Origin: Pseudoxanthomonas sangjuensis
GTDB taxonomy: Bacteria; Pseudomonadota; Gammaproteobacteria; Xanthomonadales; Xanthomonadaceae
Assembly: GCF_010211755.1 (NCBI RefSeq)
Contig: NZ_PDWR01000002.1
Coordinates: forward strand, 1 to 64,000
Reading direction: 5' to 3'
Length of the DNA stretch: 64,000 bases
In this document: in pieces, positions 49,601-57,731 of the stretch
Numbering within the stretch: the first letter of the stretch is position 1
Layout: the number at the start of each line of letters is the position of its first letter
Notes under the pieces: generated by a model
Told to the model about the DNA's origin: nothing
Databases searched by the model: none
The model's input: the letters and a program-made list of their open reading frames with translations, nothing else
Translations under genes and position numbers: made by a program

Positions 49601-51543
49601 GCGAAACCGCCGGCACCTCGACCAACGTTGCCCCCCGCCGCGTGGACCGCACCTACGACGCCCGCAACCGGCTCAAGACCCTGGTGTTCCCGGACGGCAA
49701 GGGCAACCAGACCTGGACCTATACGGCAGACGGCTTGCCGAAGACGATCGCTACTTACAATGGCGCGAATAACACGCAGCAGGTCAATAACACCTACAAC
49801 TACAACAAGCGCCGACTACTGACGTCCGAGGTGGTGGCGCAACCGAACTGGTACACGTGGACGGCCACCTACAGCTATAACGCGAACGGTCACCTGAGCA
49901 GCCAGTCCTATCCGGGCGGCGGCCTGTCAGTCAGCTACGCCCCCAACGCACTGGGCCAGCCGACCCAGGTGGGTACCTACGCCAGCGGGGTCAGCTACTA
50001 CCCGAACGGGGCGATCAAGCAGTTCACCTACGGCAACGGCATCGTGCACACGATGACGCAGAACGCGCGGCAGCTGCCCAGCCGCAGCACGGACTGCACG
50101 ACCACCGGCACCTGCAGTACGGCCAACAAGCGGCTGGACCTGAGCTACAGCTTCGACAAGAACGCCAACGTCGCCCAGATCGTCGACAACCTCGACGGCC
50201 GCCAGACCCGCGGCATGAGCTACGACGGCCTGGACCGGCTGATCCAGACCACCAGCAACATGTTCGGTACGGCCAGCTACAGCTACGACGTGCTGGACAA
50301 CATCACCCGGGCGACGGTGGGGACCTCGCCGACGCTGGCGGCGCGGGACTGGTACTACTGCTACACCGGCAACCGGCTGAGCAACGTCAAGACCGGCAGT
50401 TGCGCCGGCGCGACGGTGGTCGGGCTGGAGTACGACGTGCAGGGCAACGTCGTGAACAAGAGCGGGCAGGTCTACAACTTCGACTACGGCAACCGGCTGC
50501 GCAGCGCGACCGGGGAAGCCTATCGCTATGACGGCTACGGGCGACGTGTGCTGAGTAATGCCAGCGCGGGCAACATCGTGTCGATGTACGGGCAGTCGGG
50601 GCAGTTGCTGTACACCAGTAACAACCGTACGGTGAAGCGGACGGAATATATCTACCTGGGCGGCAGTCTGGTGGCGCAACGCGAGCGACCGACGAGCAGT
50701 GAGACGGCGACGGTGAAGTACCAGCATACCGATGCGCTGGGCAGCCCGATCGCGACCACTGATGCCAACAAGGCGTTCATCGACAAGACGGAGTACGAGC
50801 CGTACGGGCGGCAGAGCAACCGGCCGGTGGTCGACGGGCCGGGCTACACGGGGCATGTGCAGGATGCGGCCACCGGGCTGACCTACATGCAACAGCGCTA
50901 CATGGATCCGGCGCTGGGGGTGTTCCTCAGTGTTGATCCTGTGACGGCATACGACAATCCAATCGGTGCGTTTAACCGTTACTGGTACGCATCGAATAAC
51001 CCGTACAAGTTCACCGATCCTGACGGGCGTGCTGCGCGAATTACGCGCGATGGCGGCACGATCCTCGTAGAGTTGCCGACCAAATTTACTGGAGATGGAG
51101 CATCCGCAGAAAACATAGCCGCAGTGACGAGCGGATTCGAGTCACAGAGTGGTGTCTATACGGTTGACGGCGTACCAACTCAGGTTGACTTTAAGGTCAC
51201 GCAAATTACAAAAGACACACCAAAATCGCTGCAGAATGAAGTGAGGTTGGTGAACGGACCGACCGACAACCCGACGGGCTCAGGGGTTAGTTATGCAGAT
51301 AAGGTTGGCGGCACCAAGGCTACTGTTGACGTGACTGATCGAGGATTTCAGTATGGATCTGGTCACCACGAAATGGATCATCTTGCAGGGGCTGAGGATG
51401 GCTATACGCGCGATGCGTCAGGCAAAAAAGTGCCCGATCCGAACCGTCCTGGCGATATCATGGCTCGGTTGCCCGGAAAGATGACGGATCGCGCTGTTGG
51501 TGAAATCGTAAAGCATCCGAATAACGAGCAGGTTGCCAAATGA
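46666..51543 (+). CDS. Secreted RHS/YD-repeat protein with a metzincin-like toxin tip
   Basis: A 1625-residue exported RHS protein. A signal peptide covers residues 1-24 (VLA/QSS). The middle consists of YD repeats (YDAMGRL, YDALGRV, YDGLDRL and others) and closes with the RHS hallmark GLTYMQQRYMDPALGVFLSVDP near residues 1402-1425, then DPDGR at 1451-1455. The last 170 residues are unlike the rest, are AT-richer, and contain HEMDHLAGAED (H1568-D1578), which fits the metzincin zinc motif HExxHxxGxxD/H. A GGAAAGGGG site precedes the chosen ATG. No PAAR or VgrG gene is linked. The tip is probably a protease toxin, by inference. Confidence 0.85.
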   Translation: MRNMGWMLLLTAWAGSLFGTDVLAQSSGDSQAEAGSLSEPPTDQVSPMAVGVGGGSDPQTALMTVVEPKLEVSLSPLDDSYDPATGTVTFSATDISLPGNFAIPVELSRWVPSDDSDTGGPGTWKWNIPFIRGNYLDVKDGHSDTGWDWGYNTWRHGKNCSGSADSVVNNNGDLIAAEAYWNGKLLHIPGVTSETFLVATGGQQVTKSNFKITGCINNASGQEGIVVAGPDGLTYTFNQIKSYYNNKAALKDPIVRTRLLMVTKIEDRFGNHVDYSYTDGKLIQISASDGRVITIAYNASGATASANGRTWTYADDVVTLPDGVGQWKYEGLPAVAFKPNGIGSYSQQFRIATGEPNLIPGCSVATGDYTVKVTSPGGLLTTYLFRDTIHYRANVEPYLYYDVYAQGYVISRSVNCTIARSLVSRSISGPGITAATWNYQYSGNRGTYTASSGLNDFLTGPFDLPVPAVGGYPSPITAGNAVNYRSTTVSGPDKKIVFYIDRQSDTISENRTIAQDVLNAAGNQLLQRTEYTFALGNLVGQHGLDQPVNGYQLMYRINQTQITDKYYVSGGTDTYVTTSSNYDAYGYPLSSQESNSFSSNVRTVEKTYLHDTTNGLIGLPLTEKVNGITAVENRYNALGQRDWTKAFGKLQQTLTYDVSSSVASGQRGTLKTVKDGNNNVTTYTNWKRGIPQTAAFADGKTKSVTVDGNGWIVSITDENGAGYTTNYGYDAMGRLASTAYPTGDTTAWNTTTQVFEKVASSEYGIAAGHWRQTISTGNGKKISYFDALWRPLVVREYDAANVAGTQRFQRFTYDHEGRVTFAAYPGTTDALSTGTWTEYDALGRVTSVSQDSEQGLLISTTAYLAGLKIRATAPNGSQTTTTFKAYGQPTTDWPVLVAHPEGAYTHITRDAFGKPTRIRRSNSSSPTGGTVAINRDYAYNANQELCRAVEPETGATLMGYDGAGNLKWSAAGLGSTQACETAGTSTNVAPRRVDRTYDARNRLKTLVFPDGKGNQTWTYTADGLPKTIATYNGANNTQQVNNTYNYNKRRLLTSEVVAQPNWYTWTATYSYNANGHLSSQSYPGGGLSVSYAPNALGQPTQVGTYASGVSYYPNGAIKQFTYGNGIVHTMTQNARQLPSRSTDCTTTGTCSTANKRLDLSYSFDKNANVAQIVDNLDGRQTRGMSYDGLDRLIQTTSNMFGTASYSYDVLDNITRATVGTSPTLAARDWYYCYTGNRLSNVKTGSCAGATVVGLEYDVQGNVVNKSGQVYNFDYGNRLRSATGEAYRYDGYGRRVLSNASAGNIVSMYGQSGQLLYTSNNRTVKRTEYIYLGGSLVAQRERPTSSETATVKYQHTDALGSPIATTDANKAFIDKTEYEPYGRQSNRPVVDGPGYTGHVQDAATGLTYMQQRYMDPALGVFLSVDPVTAYDNPIGAFNRYWYASNNPYKFTDPDGRAARITRDGGTILVELPTKFTGDGASAENIAAVTSGFESQSGVYTVDGVPTQVDFKVTQITKDTPKSLQNEVRLVNGPTDNPTGSGVSYADKVGGTKATVDVTDRGFQYGSGHHEMDHLAGAEDGYTRDASGKKVPDPNRPGDIMARLPGKMTDRAVGEIVKHPNNEQVAK

Positions 51544-52106
51544 ACGCGAGCATCAGGAGCTTTATTATTTGCCTTTTTGCATTGGGGTATGGTGTAGCTG
51601 ACCTTGCGGCAGCGACTGAAAATGAAATGCGAACAAGCTCTACGTCCAAATATCCTTGCGACGTGTTCAATTACAATTTCTGCTTCAGAAAGCCATACGG
51701 TACGTTCAGTGAACTTGGTTCCGGCCCAGACTTCGATATCTATCGGATCAGCGACGCTGACAGCAGGCAGTTGTTATGGTCGATATACGTTGGAACTACT
51801 CCGGAGCGCATGCGGGAAATAGCGAATATTTTCGATGCGAGATCGAGCGGAATTAAAGTTTCCATTGGCATGTATGCGGATACCGCTTCGGCTGGCGGTC
51901 TGGATCTCATGCTGGCGTACCCCAATGGGGTTTTTGTGCATATCTTCGGAGTGGAATCAGAACAGGGTAAGAGAGCTCTCATTGAGATGTTGCCTAGTTT
52001 TCGTCTCTGCAAGAAGAAAGGGATGACCAGTATCGCCTGCAAAACGTCTCCTATACTTGATGTAAAGACACAGAAGGCTCTACGTGATGCGATCGAGAAA
52101 GAGTAA
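51540..52106 (+). CDS. Candidate immunity protein for the RHS tip
   Basis: A 188-residue protein of no recognised family, with a likely signal peptide (residues 1-25, ending DLAAA) and four cysteines in the mature part (C40, C48, C157, C167) that could form two disulfides. Its ATG overlaps the RHS stop codon (ATGA), so the two are translationally coupled. G+C is clearly lower than in neighbouring housekeeping genes, as for the RHS tip. The position and shared composition are those expected of the cognate immunity gene; the periplasmic location suggests where the toxin would act. Confidence 0.6.
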   Translation: MNASIRSFIICLFALGYGVADLAAATENEMRTSSTSKYPCDVFNYNFCFRKPYGTFSELGSGPDFDIYRISDADSRQLLWSIYVGTTPERMREIANIFDARSSGIKVSIGMYADTASAGGLDLMLAYPNGVFVHIFGVESEQGKRALIEMLPSFRLCKKKGMTSIACKTSPILDVKTQKALRDAIEKE

Positions 52107-52190
52107 GCGAAAACCGAAAACAGGACTAAAGGGGACGGAGACAATTAAACGAGCCTCGCTGTCTAAATTCAGGATGCGCTCTTAACGCGC

Positions 52191-52250
52191 GTAAGGCGGG
52201 TTAAAACCCGCCCTACCGTAACTGGGTAGGGCGGGTCATGACCCGCCTAC
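52191..52250. repeat. Pair of REP hairpins
   Basis: Two neighbouring hairpins, GGCGGGTT/AACCCGCC (52195-52212, extending to GTA/TAC at 52191 and 52216) and GTAGG-GCGGGTC/GACCCGCCTAC (52226-52250), form a REP doublet with shared GGCGGGT half-sites. Just upstream, about 52126-52137, is the run AAAGGGGACGGAG, which I associate with REP-transposase loci in other proteobacteria. Confidence 0.7.
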
Positions 52251-52295
52251 TGCGGGAGGCGGGATCGCGAGGTGAAGAAAATGAGGTGCCTACAA

Positions 52296-52334
52296 AGGGC
52301 CGTAGGCTGGGATGAAGCGAAGCGCAATCCCAGC
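52296..52334. repeat. Left 39-bp inverted repeat of the RAYT element
   Basis: This 39-bp sequence is the inverted complement of 52902-52940 with one mismatch. It is itself a hairpin (GCTGGGAT at 52306-52313 with ATCCCAGC at 52327-52334). Together with the right copy it frames the transposase gene. Confidence 0.85.
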
Positions 52335-52344
52335 TATTCTCGCC

Positions 52345-52878
52345 GTGGTGCGAACCTATCTCCGCAACCGAACGCTAGGCGGGACATATTTCTTCACGGT
52401 CAACCTGGCCGAGCGCCAGGGCAACACCCTCCTGACGGACAATATCGATCTTCTGCGGGAAGCCTTCCGGAGAACGCTGGCGGAGTATCCGGTTGCCATG
52501 GACGCCATCGTCGTCCTGCCCGACCACCTGCACTGCCTGTGGCGCATGCCGGAAGGAGACGACAATTACGCCAGTCGCTGGCGATTGATCAAGGCGGGAT
52601 TCTCGCGGGCCATGGCCAAGGGCGAGCGGCAATCGGCCAGCCGGTTGCGCAAGGGCGAACGCGGCATCTGGCAGCGCCGGTATTGGGAGCACTTGATCCG
52701 GGATGAGACGGATTACGCGCGGCACGTGGATTACATCCATTACAACCCGGTCAAGCACGGCTACGTGGCGCAGGCGAGGGATTGGCCTTATTCGACATTT
52801 CCTCGCTGGGTGGAACGGGGCGTCTACACCGAAGGTTGGGGTGTGGGCAACGATGTGCGTGATATGAACTGGGAGTGA
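52345..52878 (+). mobile_element. REP-associated tyrosine transposase (RAYT)
   Basis: A single-domain HUH/Y1 transposase of the IS200-like TnpA-REP type, about 177 residues. Visible motifs are GGTYFFTVNLAER near the N-terminus, the metal-binding HUH motif PDHLHCLW, and the catalytic tyrosine region VDYIHYNPVKHGYV. A longer form starting with ATG at 52312 would put its first codons inside the left repeat; the GTG at 52345 or 52348, giving VVRTYLRNRTLGG, fits the family better. RAYTs act on REP hairpins such as those flanking this gene and are usually domesticated. Confidence 0.88.
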
Positions 52879-52901
52879 TGTTGTCGTTGTTGTGTGGAGG
52901 C

Positions 52902-52940
52902 GCTGGGATTACGCTTCGCTTCATCCCAGCCTACGGCCCT
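52902..52940. repeat. Right 39-bp inverted repeat of the RAYT element
   Basis: The mirror of the left copy, differing at one base. Its own hairpin has stems at 52902-52909 and 52923-52930. The repeat ends with CTACGGCCCT, the complement of the left copy's start. Confidence 0.85.
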
Positions 52941-52997
52941 GCTACGACTGTACAAGTTGAGTAATTACCCGACACCCGGGCGCCGGCGGCCGGCTCC

Positions 52998-53011
52998 TTG
53001 ACCTGCGTCAG
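52998..53011. promoter_or_regulatory. Orphan FNR-type box
   Basis: TTGACCTGCGTCAG has the same form as the nnrS box but no start codon lies close by in either direction. It sits between the RAYT element and the norB terminator, so it may be left over from a gene that this accessory DNA removed. Confidence 0.45.
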
Positions 53012-53070
53012 GCGAAGGCGACCGCGCACGCAAGGTGCGCCAGATTCGCGTCGCTTGGCGCGCTCCGAAA

Positions 53071-53096
53071 AAAAGAGCCGCTTGCGCGGCTCTTTT
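53071..53096 (-). terminator. Intrinsic terminator of norB
   Basis: An 11-bp stem (AAAAGAGCCGC with GCGGCTCTTTT) around TTGC. On the minus strand it continues into a run of T, about 50 bases past the norB stop. Confidence 0.9.
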
Positions 53097-53143
53097 CCCA
53101 TTGCGGAAACCGCCACCTGCTGGCGGGCGGCGGCAGCGACGGA

Positions 53144-55417
53144 TCAGTTCTCGCCGACGGGGAGGGCGGCCACCGCCGCCTTGCGCGGCGCCACCCACAG
53201 GCGGAACACGAACCACGCCAGTGCGACGGCACCGACGCTGAACAGCGTGTCGGCCGGAACGCGCATCCACACCAGCAGGTCGATCAGCGGCTGCTGCATG
53301 AACTCGGCCGAGCGGGCGTACCAGTAGCCGTGCTTGATCGCGGCGTTGAGCTGCAGGATGCCCAGCGGCAGCAGGGTGAACGCGGCCATGCCGGACAGGC
53401 CGATGTTCAGCGCCCAGAACGCGGTGCCCAGCAGCTTGTCGCTCCACTGCAGGTCGGGCTTCAGGCCGCGCAGGCAGAACAGCATCAGGCCGATGCCGAG
53501 CATGCCGTACACGCCGAACAGCGCGGTGTGGCCGTGGGTCGCGGTCAGGTTCAGGCCCTGCATGTAGTACAGCGACAGCGGCGGGTTGACCAGGAAGCCG
53601 AACAGGCCGGCGCCCACGAGGTTCCAGAACGACACCGCCAGGAAGAACATGATCGGCCACTTGTACCTGGCCATCCACGGCGTGGCCTTGCCCAGCTTGT
53701 AGTTGTGGTAGGCCTCGAAGCCGACGTAGGCCAGCGGCACCACTTCCAGCGCCGAGAAGCTCGCGCCCAGGGCGACCACCGCCGTCGGCGTACCGGCGAA
53801 GTACAGGTGGTGCAGGGTGCCCAGCACGCCGCCGGCCATGAACACGATGGTGGCGAACAGCACGGCGACGGTGGCGCTGCGCACCTGCAGCAGGCCCAGG
53901 CGGGTGAACAGGAAGGCGATGACCGCCACCGCGAACACCTCGAAGAAGCCTTCGACCCACAGGTGCACGACCCACCAGCGCCAGTACTCGACCATCGACA
54001 GGTGGCTGTGCTCGCCCCACATCAGGCCGGCCGCGTAGAACAGGCCGATCGCGACCACCGACAGGAACAGCAGGCTGACGATCGACTTGGATTCGCCGCC
54101 GTTGCGGATCGCCGGCCACAGCGCGCGGCCGACCAGGGTCAGCCACAAGACCAGGCCGACGAACAGGAACCACTGCCAGAAGCGGCCCAGGTCGACGTAT
54201 TCCCAGCCCTGGTGGCCGAACCAGAAGTTGTTGGCCAGGCCCAGCTTCTGCATCACCGCGAACCACTGCCCGGCGAAGGAGCCGACCACGATGATCACCA
54301 GGCAGGCCAGCAGGAAGTTGACGCCCAGGCGCTGGAATTTCGGTTCATGCCCGGAGATCGCCGGGGCGATGTACAGGCCCATGCCGAGCCACGCAGTGGC
54401 GATCCACAGCACCGCCAGCTGGGTGTGCCAGGTACGGGTCAGCGAATACGGCAGGATGTCGGACAGGGCGAAACCGTAGGCTTGCTGGCCCTCGACCTGG
54501 TAGTGCGCGGTGGTCGCGCCGAGCAGGATCTGCACCAGGAACAGCGCGATCACCACCCAGAAGTACTTGGCGGTGGCGCGCATCGACGGGGTGACCTTGA
54601 TCGTGGCCAGCGGGTCGCTCTTGGGCAGCACCGGTACCATCTCGTCGCCGTGGCTGACCGCGTAATGCCAGCCGAGCAGGCCGATGCCGGCGATCAGGAA
54701 CAGCACGCTGAACACCGACCAGATGAACAGGTTCGACGGCGGGGTGTTGCCGACCAGCTCGTCGTGCGGCCAGTTCGCGGTGTAGGTGATCGACTTGCCG
54801 GGACGTTCGGTCACCGACGACCAGGCCGCCCACCAGTAGAACGCGGTCAGTTGCCGGCGATGTTCGGCGTCGGGCACGGTGTCGTTGCGCATGGCGTAGG
54901 CCTCGCGCAACTCCGCGGTGGCCGGGTCGTTGCCGAACACGCTTTCGTAGTGCGCGGCGACGGTCTGGATCGCGGCGGCGCGGTCGGCGTCGATGCGGAT
55001 CGTGCCGGTGGCGGCGTCATACGTGTTCGGGCGCAGCAGTTCCTGCACGCGTTGCGCGTAGGCGGCCTGGGTCGGCGCGTCGAGCTGTTTGTAGCTGTCG
55101 ACGCCATGCTCGCGCTTGGCCCAGATGTCGAGGATGGCCTCGGCCTCGCGGTGCAGCCAGTCCGCGCCCCAGTCCGGCGCGACGTAGCCGCCGTGGCCCC
55201 AGATCGAGCCCAACTGCTGGCCGCCGATCGACTGCCAGACCTGGCGGCCGGTTTCGATGTCGTCGCGGGTGTAGACGACCTTGCCGTCTCCGGTCACGAC
55301 CTGCGTGGGCAAGGGCGGCGCCTGGCGATGCACTTCGCCGCCGACCCAGAGCAGGGCGGCGAACGACGCGATGAGCAGGGCTGCCAGCCCCGCCCACAGT
55401 TTGCGTGTTGAATTCAT
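53144..55417 (-). CDS. norB: Quinol-dependent nitric oxide reductase (qNor)
   Basis: A 757-residue single-subunit haem/non-haem-iron enzyme that reduces NO to N2O with electrons from quinol. The N-terminal 220 residues form a helix plus a periplasmic cytochrome-c-like domain without haem-c motif, the qNor hallmark, and about 13 further helices follow. Metal-site histidines lie in HSHLSMVEYWRWWVVHLWVEG and GTLHHLYFAGTP. The start MNSTRKL follows an AGGAG ribosome-binding site. An FNR-type box lies 56 bases upstream. Confidence 0.97.
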   Translation of the reverse strand: MNSTRKLWAGLAALLIASFAALLWVGGEVHRQAPPLPTQVVTGDGKVVYTRDDIETGRQVWQSIGGQQLGSIWGHGGYVAPDWGADWLHREAEAILDIWAKREHGVDSYKQLDAPTQAAYAQRVQELLRPNTYDAATGTIRIDADRAAAIQTVAAHYESVFGNDPATAELREAYAMRNDTVPDAEHRRQLTAFYWWAAWSSVTERPGKSITYTANWPHDELVGNTPPSNLFIWSVFSVLFLIAGIGLLGWHYAVSHGDEMVPVLPKSDPLATIKVTPSMRATAKYFWVVIALFLVQILLGATTAHYQVEGQQAYGFALSDILPYSLTRTWHTQLAVLWIATAWLGMGLYIAPAISGHEPKFQRLGVNFLLACLVIIVVGSFAGQWFAVMQKLGLANNFWFGHQGWEYVDLGRFWQWFLFVGLVLWLTLVGRALWPAIRNGGESKSIVSLLFLSVVAIGLFYAAGLMWGEHSHLSMVEYWRWWVVHLWVEGFFEVFAVAVIAFLFTRLGLLQVRSATVAVLFATIVFMAGGVLGTLHHLYFAGTPTAVVALGASFSALEVVPLAYVGFEAYHNYKLGKATPWMARYKWPIMFFLAVSFWNLVGAGLFGFLVNPPLSLYYMQGLNLTATHGHTALFGVYGMLGIGLMLFCLRGLKPDLQWSDKLLGTAFWALNIGLSGMAAFTLLPLGILQLNAAIKHGYWYARSAEFMQQPLIDLLVWMRVPADTLFSVGAVALAWFVFRLWVAPRKAAVAALPVGEN

Positions 55418-55472
55418 GATGCGGCTCCTGAGGAAAACCGCCGCATCATCGGCGCCCCCGTCCCCGGGCTCC

Positions 55473-55486
55473 ATGACGTAGGTCAA
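55473..55486 (-). promoter_or_regulatory. FNR/ANR-type box upstream of norB
   Basis: Read on the minus strand this is TTGACCTACGTCAT, two FNR-type half-sites with one outer mismatch. Its centre is about 62 bases upstream of the ATG, so a class II start would leave a leader of about 20 bases that holds the ribosome-binding site. Confidence 0.8.
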
Positions 55487-55520
55487 GCCGGCACCGATCC
55501 GCGCGGCGCCGCGGGGGGCG

Positions 55521-56276
55521 TCACTCGCGCAGCACGGCCAGCGCCAGCGCCTCCAGGCGCGGCAGGTCGACGATCTCGACGTCGCGCTGCTTGATGTGCA
55601 GCAGGCCGTCCTGTTCGAAGCGGCGCAGCACGCGACTGACCGTTTCCGGCGCCTGCCGCAGGTAGTTGGCGATGTCGGTGCGCGACATGGTCAGCTGGAA
55701 GCGCCGCGGCGAGAAGCCGCGCGCGGCCAGTCGCCGCGACAGGCCGATCAGGAACGCGGCCATGCGTTCGTCGGCAGTGTTGTCGCGCGCGAACAGCGAG
55801 GCCACGCCGATGTCGTGGCTCATCAGCCGGAACAGGTGCCGTTGCAGGTTGGGCAGGCGCGTGGCCAGCAGCGCGATCTTCGGGAACGAGAACCGGCACA
55901 GCATCACCGTGTCCAGGGCCACGGCGTTGCAGGGGTAGCGATCGTCGTGGATCGCGTTCAGGCCGATCACCTCGCCCGGCAGGTGGAAGCCGAGCACCTG
56001 CTCGTGGCCGTTGCGGTCGATCTGGTAGGTCTTGACCGTGCCGGCGCGCACCGCGGCGATCGCGCTGAACGGATCGCCTTCGCGGAACACGTGCTCGCCG
56101 GGATGCAGCGGCCCCACGTGCTCGACCAGCACGTGCAGGTCCATCAGCGCGGACTTGTCCATGCCCTCGGACAGGCAGGCCTGCGAGAACGCGCAGGTCG
56201 AGCAGAATCGCAGTTCGTCGCCGTCGTCGGCCGCCACGCCCGGGTTCGGGCGCGGGAAGATCACCCGCGCGGACAT
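55521..56276 (-). CDS. fnr: FNR/ANR-type oxygen-sensing regulator
   Basis: A 251-residue Crp/Fnr-family activator. It has the N-terminal cysteines of an oxygen-labile [4Fe-4S] cluster at C25, C28 and C34 with the fourth at C127, a cAMP-type beta-barrel, and a helix-turn-helix whose recognition helix reads ETVSR, the form that binds TTGAT half-sites. The same palindromes lie before nirK, nnrS, norB and hemN, so it is the likely controller of this block. It follows hemN by 19 bases in the same operon. Confidence 0.93.
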   Translation of the reverse strand: MSARVIFPRPNPGVAADDGDELRFCSTCAFSQACLSEGMDKSALMDLHVLVEHVGPLHPGEHVFREGDPFSAIAAVRAGTVKTYQIDRNGHEQVLGFHLPGEVIGLNAIHDDRYPCNAVALDTVMLCRFSFPKIALLATRLPNLQRHLFRLMSHDIGVASLFARDNTADERMAAFLIGLSRRLAARGFSPRRFQLTMSRTDIANYLRQAPETVSRVLRRFEQDGLLHIKQRDVEIVDLPRLEALALAVLRE

Positions 56277-56295
56277 TCCATTCCCCCCTGCGGGC

Positions 56296-57696
56296 TCAGA
56301 CGGTGCGCGAGAAGCGTGGTGTTTCCTGCGCGGCGGCGGTGGACAGGTAGCGGTCGAAGCACATGGCGATGATACGCAACAACAGGCGGCCCCGCGAGGT
56401 CGCGCGCAGGCCGCGCGCGTCCAGTTCGACCAGTCCGTCGGCCCGCAGCGGCGCCATGCGCGCCAGCGCGTCGCGGAAGTAGTCGGCGAAATCGATCACG
56501 TGGCGGCGGCCGATGGCATCGAATTCCAGCTGGCCGTGGCACATCAGCGACTGGATCACGTCGGCGCGGATCAGGTCGTCCTCGTCCAGGCGCATGCCGC
56601 GCCACACCGGCAGCCGACCCTGGTCGATGGCCTGTTCCCAGCCCTCGATGTCGCGCGGGTTCTGGCTGAAGCTGGGGCCGATATGGCTGATCGCGCTGAC
56701 GCCCAGCCCGATCAGGTCGCTTTCCGCGTGCGTGGTGTAGCCCATGAAATTGCGGTGCAGGTCGCCGGAGCGCTGCGCCCGGGCCAGTTCGTCGTCCGGC
56801 AGCGCGAAGTGGTCCATGCCGACGTAGACGTAGCCCGCCTCGCCCAGTTTCTCGATCGCGCGCTGCAGCAGGCCCAGCTTGAGTTCCGGCGCGGGCAGGT
56901 CGGCGGCGTCGATCTGCCGTTGCCCGCGGAACAGCGACGGCAGGTGCGCGTAGCCGTACACGGCCAGCCGGTCGGGGCGCGCCCGCAGGACGGTGTCCAG
57001 CGTGCGCGAGAAACCCTCCAGGCTCTGCTTCGGCAGGCCGTAGATCAGGTCGACGTTGACCGATTTCATGCCGTGGCGGCGGCAGGCGTCGATGACCGCC
57101 ATCGTCTGCTCGACGCCCTGCACGCGGTTGACCGCGCGCTGCACTTCCGGATCGAAGTCCTGCACGCCGAGGCTGGCGCGGTTGAGGCCCGCGGCGGCCA
57201 GTTCGCCGATCTCGTCGGGGGTGACGAAGCGCGGATCCAGCTCGATCGAGCAATCCAGCCGGTCGCCGCGCGCGAACGAGAAATGCCGGCGCAGCACGTC
57301 CAGCGCCTCGGCGATCTGCGCCGTGGTCAGGAAGTTCGGCGTGCCGCCGCCGAAATGCACCTGTTCGACGTCGCGGTCGCGGTCGAACAGCGACGCCACC
57401 AGCGCCGCCTCGCGGTACAGCCGGGTCAGGTAGGGTTCGCTGCGCGACTTGTCGCGGGTGATGATGCGGTTGCAGCCGCAGTAGAAGCAGGGGCTGGTGC
57501 AGAACGGGATGTGCAGGTACAGCGACAGCGGCCGCGGGATCGGGTCGCCGTTGCTCAGCGCCGCCATCTCGCGCAGGTCGCCTTCGCCGAAGTCGGGCGA
57601 AAACTGCGGCGCGGTGGGGTAGGAGGTATAGCGCGGCCCCGGCACGTCGTAGCGCCGGAGCAGCTCGGGGTCGAAAAGGGCGGAGGGACTGGCCAT
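56296..57696 (-). CDS. hemN: Oxygen-independent coproporphyrinogen III oxidase
   Basis: A 466-residue radical-SAM enzyme that decarboxylates coproporphyrinogen III without oxygen, keeping haem synthesis going under anaerobiosis. The cluster-binding CxxxCxxC is at C66, C70 and C73 (CTSPCFYCGC). Length is close to E. coli HemN (457). An FNR-type box lies 36 bases upstream of the start, and the fnr gene follows directly, a common pairing in denitrifiers. Confidence 0.96.
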   Translation of the reverse strand: MASPSALFDPELLRRYDVPGPRYTSYPTAPQFSPDFGEGDLREMAALSNGDPIPRPLSLYLHIPFCTSPCFYCGCNRIITRDKSRSEPYLTRLYREAALVASLFDRDRDVEQVHFGGGTPNFLTTAQIAEALDVLRRHFSFARGDRLDCSIELDPRFVTPDEIGELAAAGLNRASLGVQDFDPEVQRAVNRVQGVEQTMAVIDACRRHGMKSVNVDLIYGLPKQSLEGFSRTLDTVLRARPDRLAVYGYAHLPSLFRGQRQIDAADLPAPELKLGLLQRAIEKLGEAGYVYVGMDHFALPDDELARAQRSGDLHRNFMGYTTHAESDLIGLGVSAISHIGPSFSQNPRDIEGWEQAIDQGRLPVWRGMRLDEDDLIRADVIQSLMCHGQLEFDAIGRRHVIDFADYFRDALARMAPLRADGLVELDARGLRATSRGRLLLRIIAMCFDRYLSTAAAQETPRFSRTV

Positions 57697-57731
57697 GCTG
57701 CACAGGCTAGGCCTCCGCGCCGGGCCTGTCC

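Noticed and set aside
53144-55417. Cytochrome-c-dependent NO reductase (cNor)
   Set aside because: No norC is present and the N-terminal extension is the fused, haem-free domain typical of quinol-dependent enzymes.
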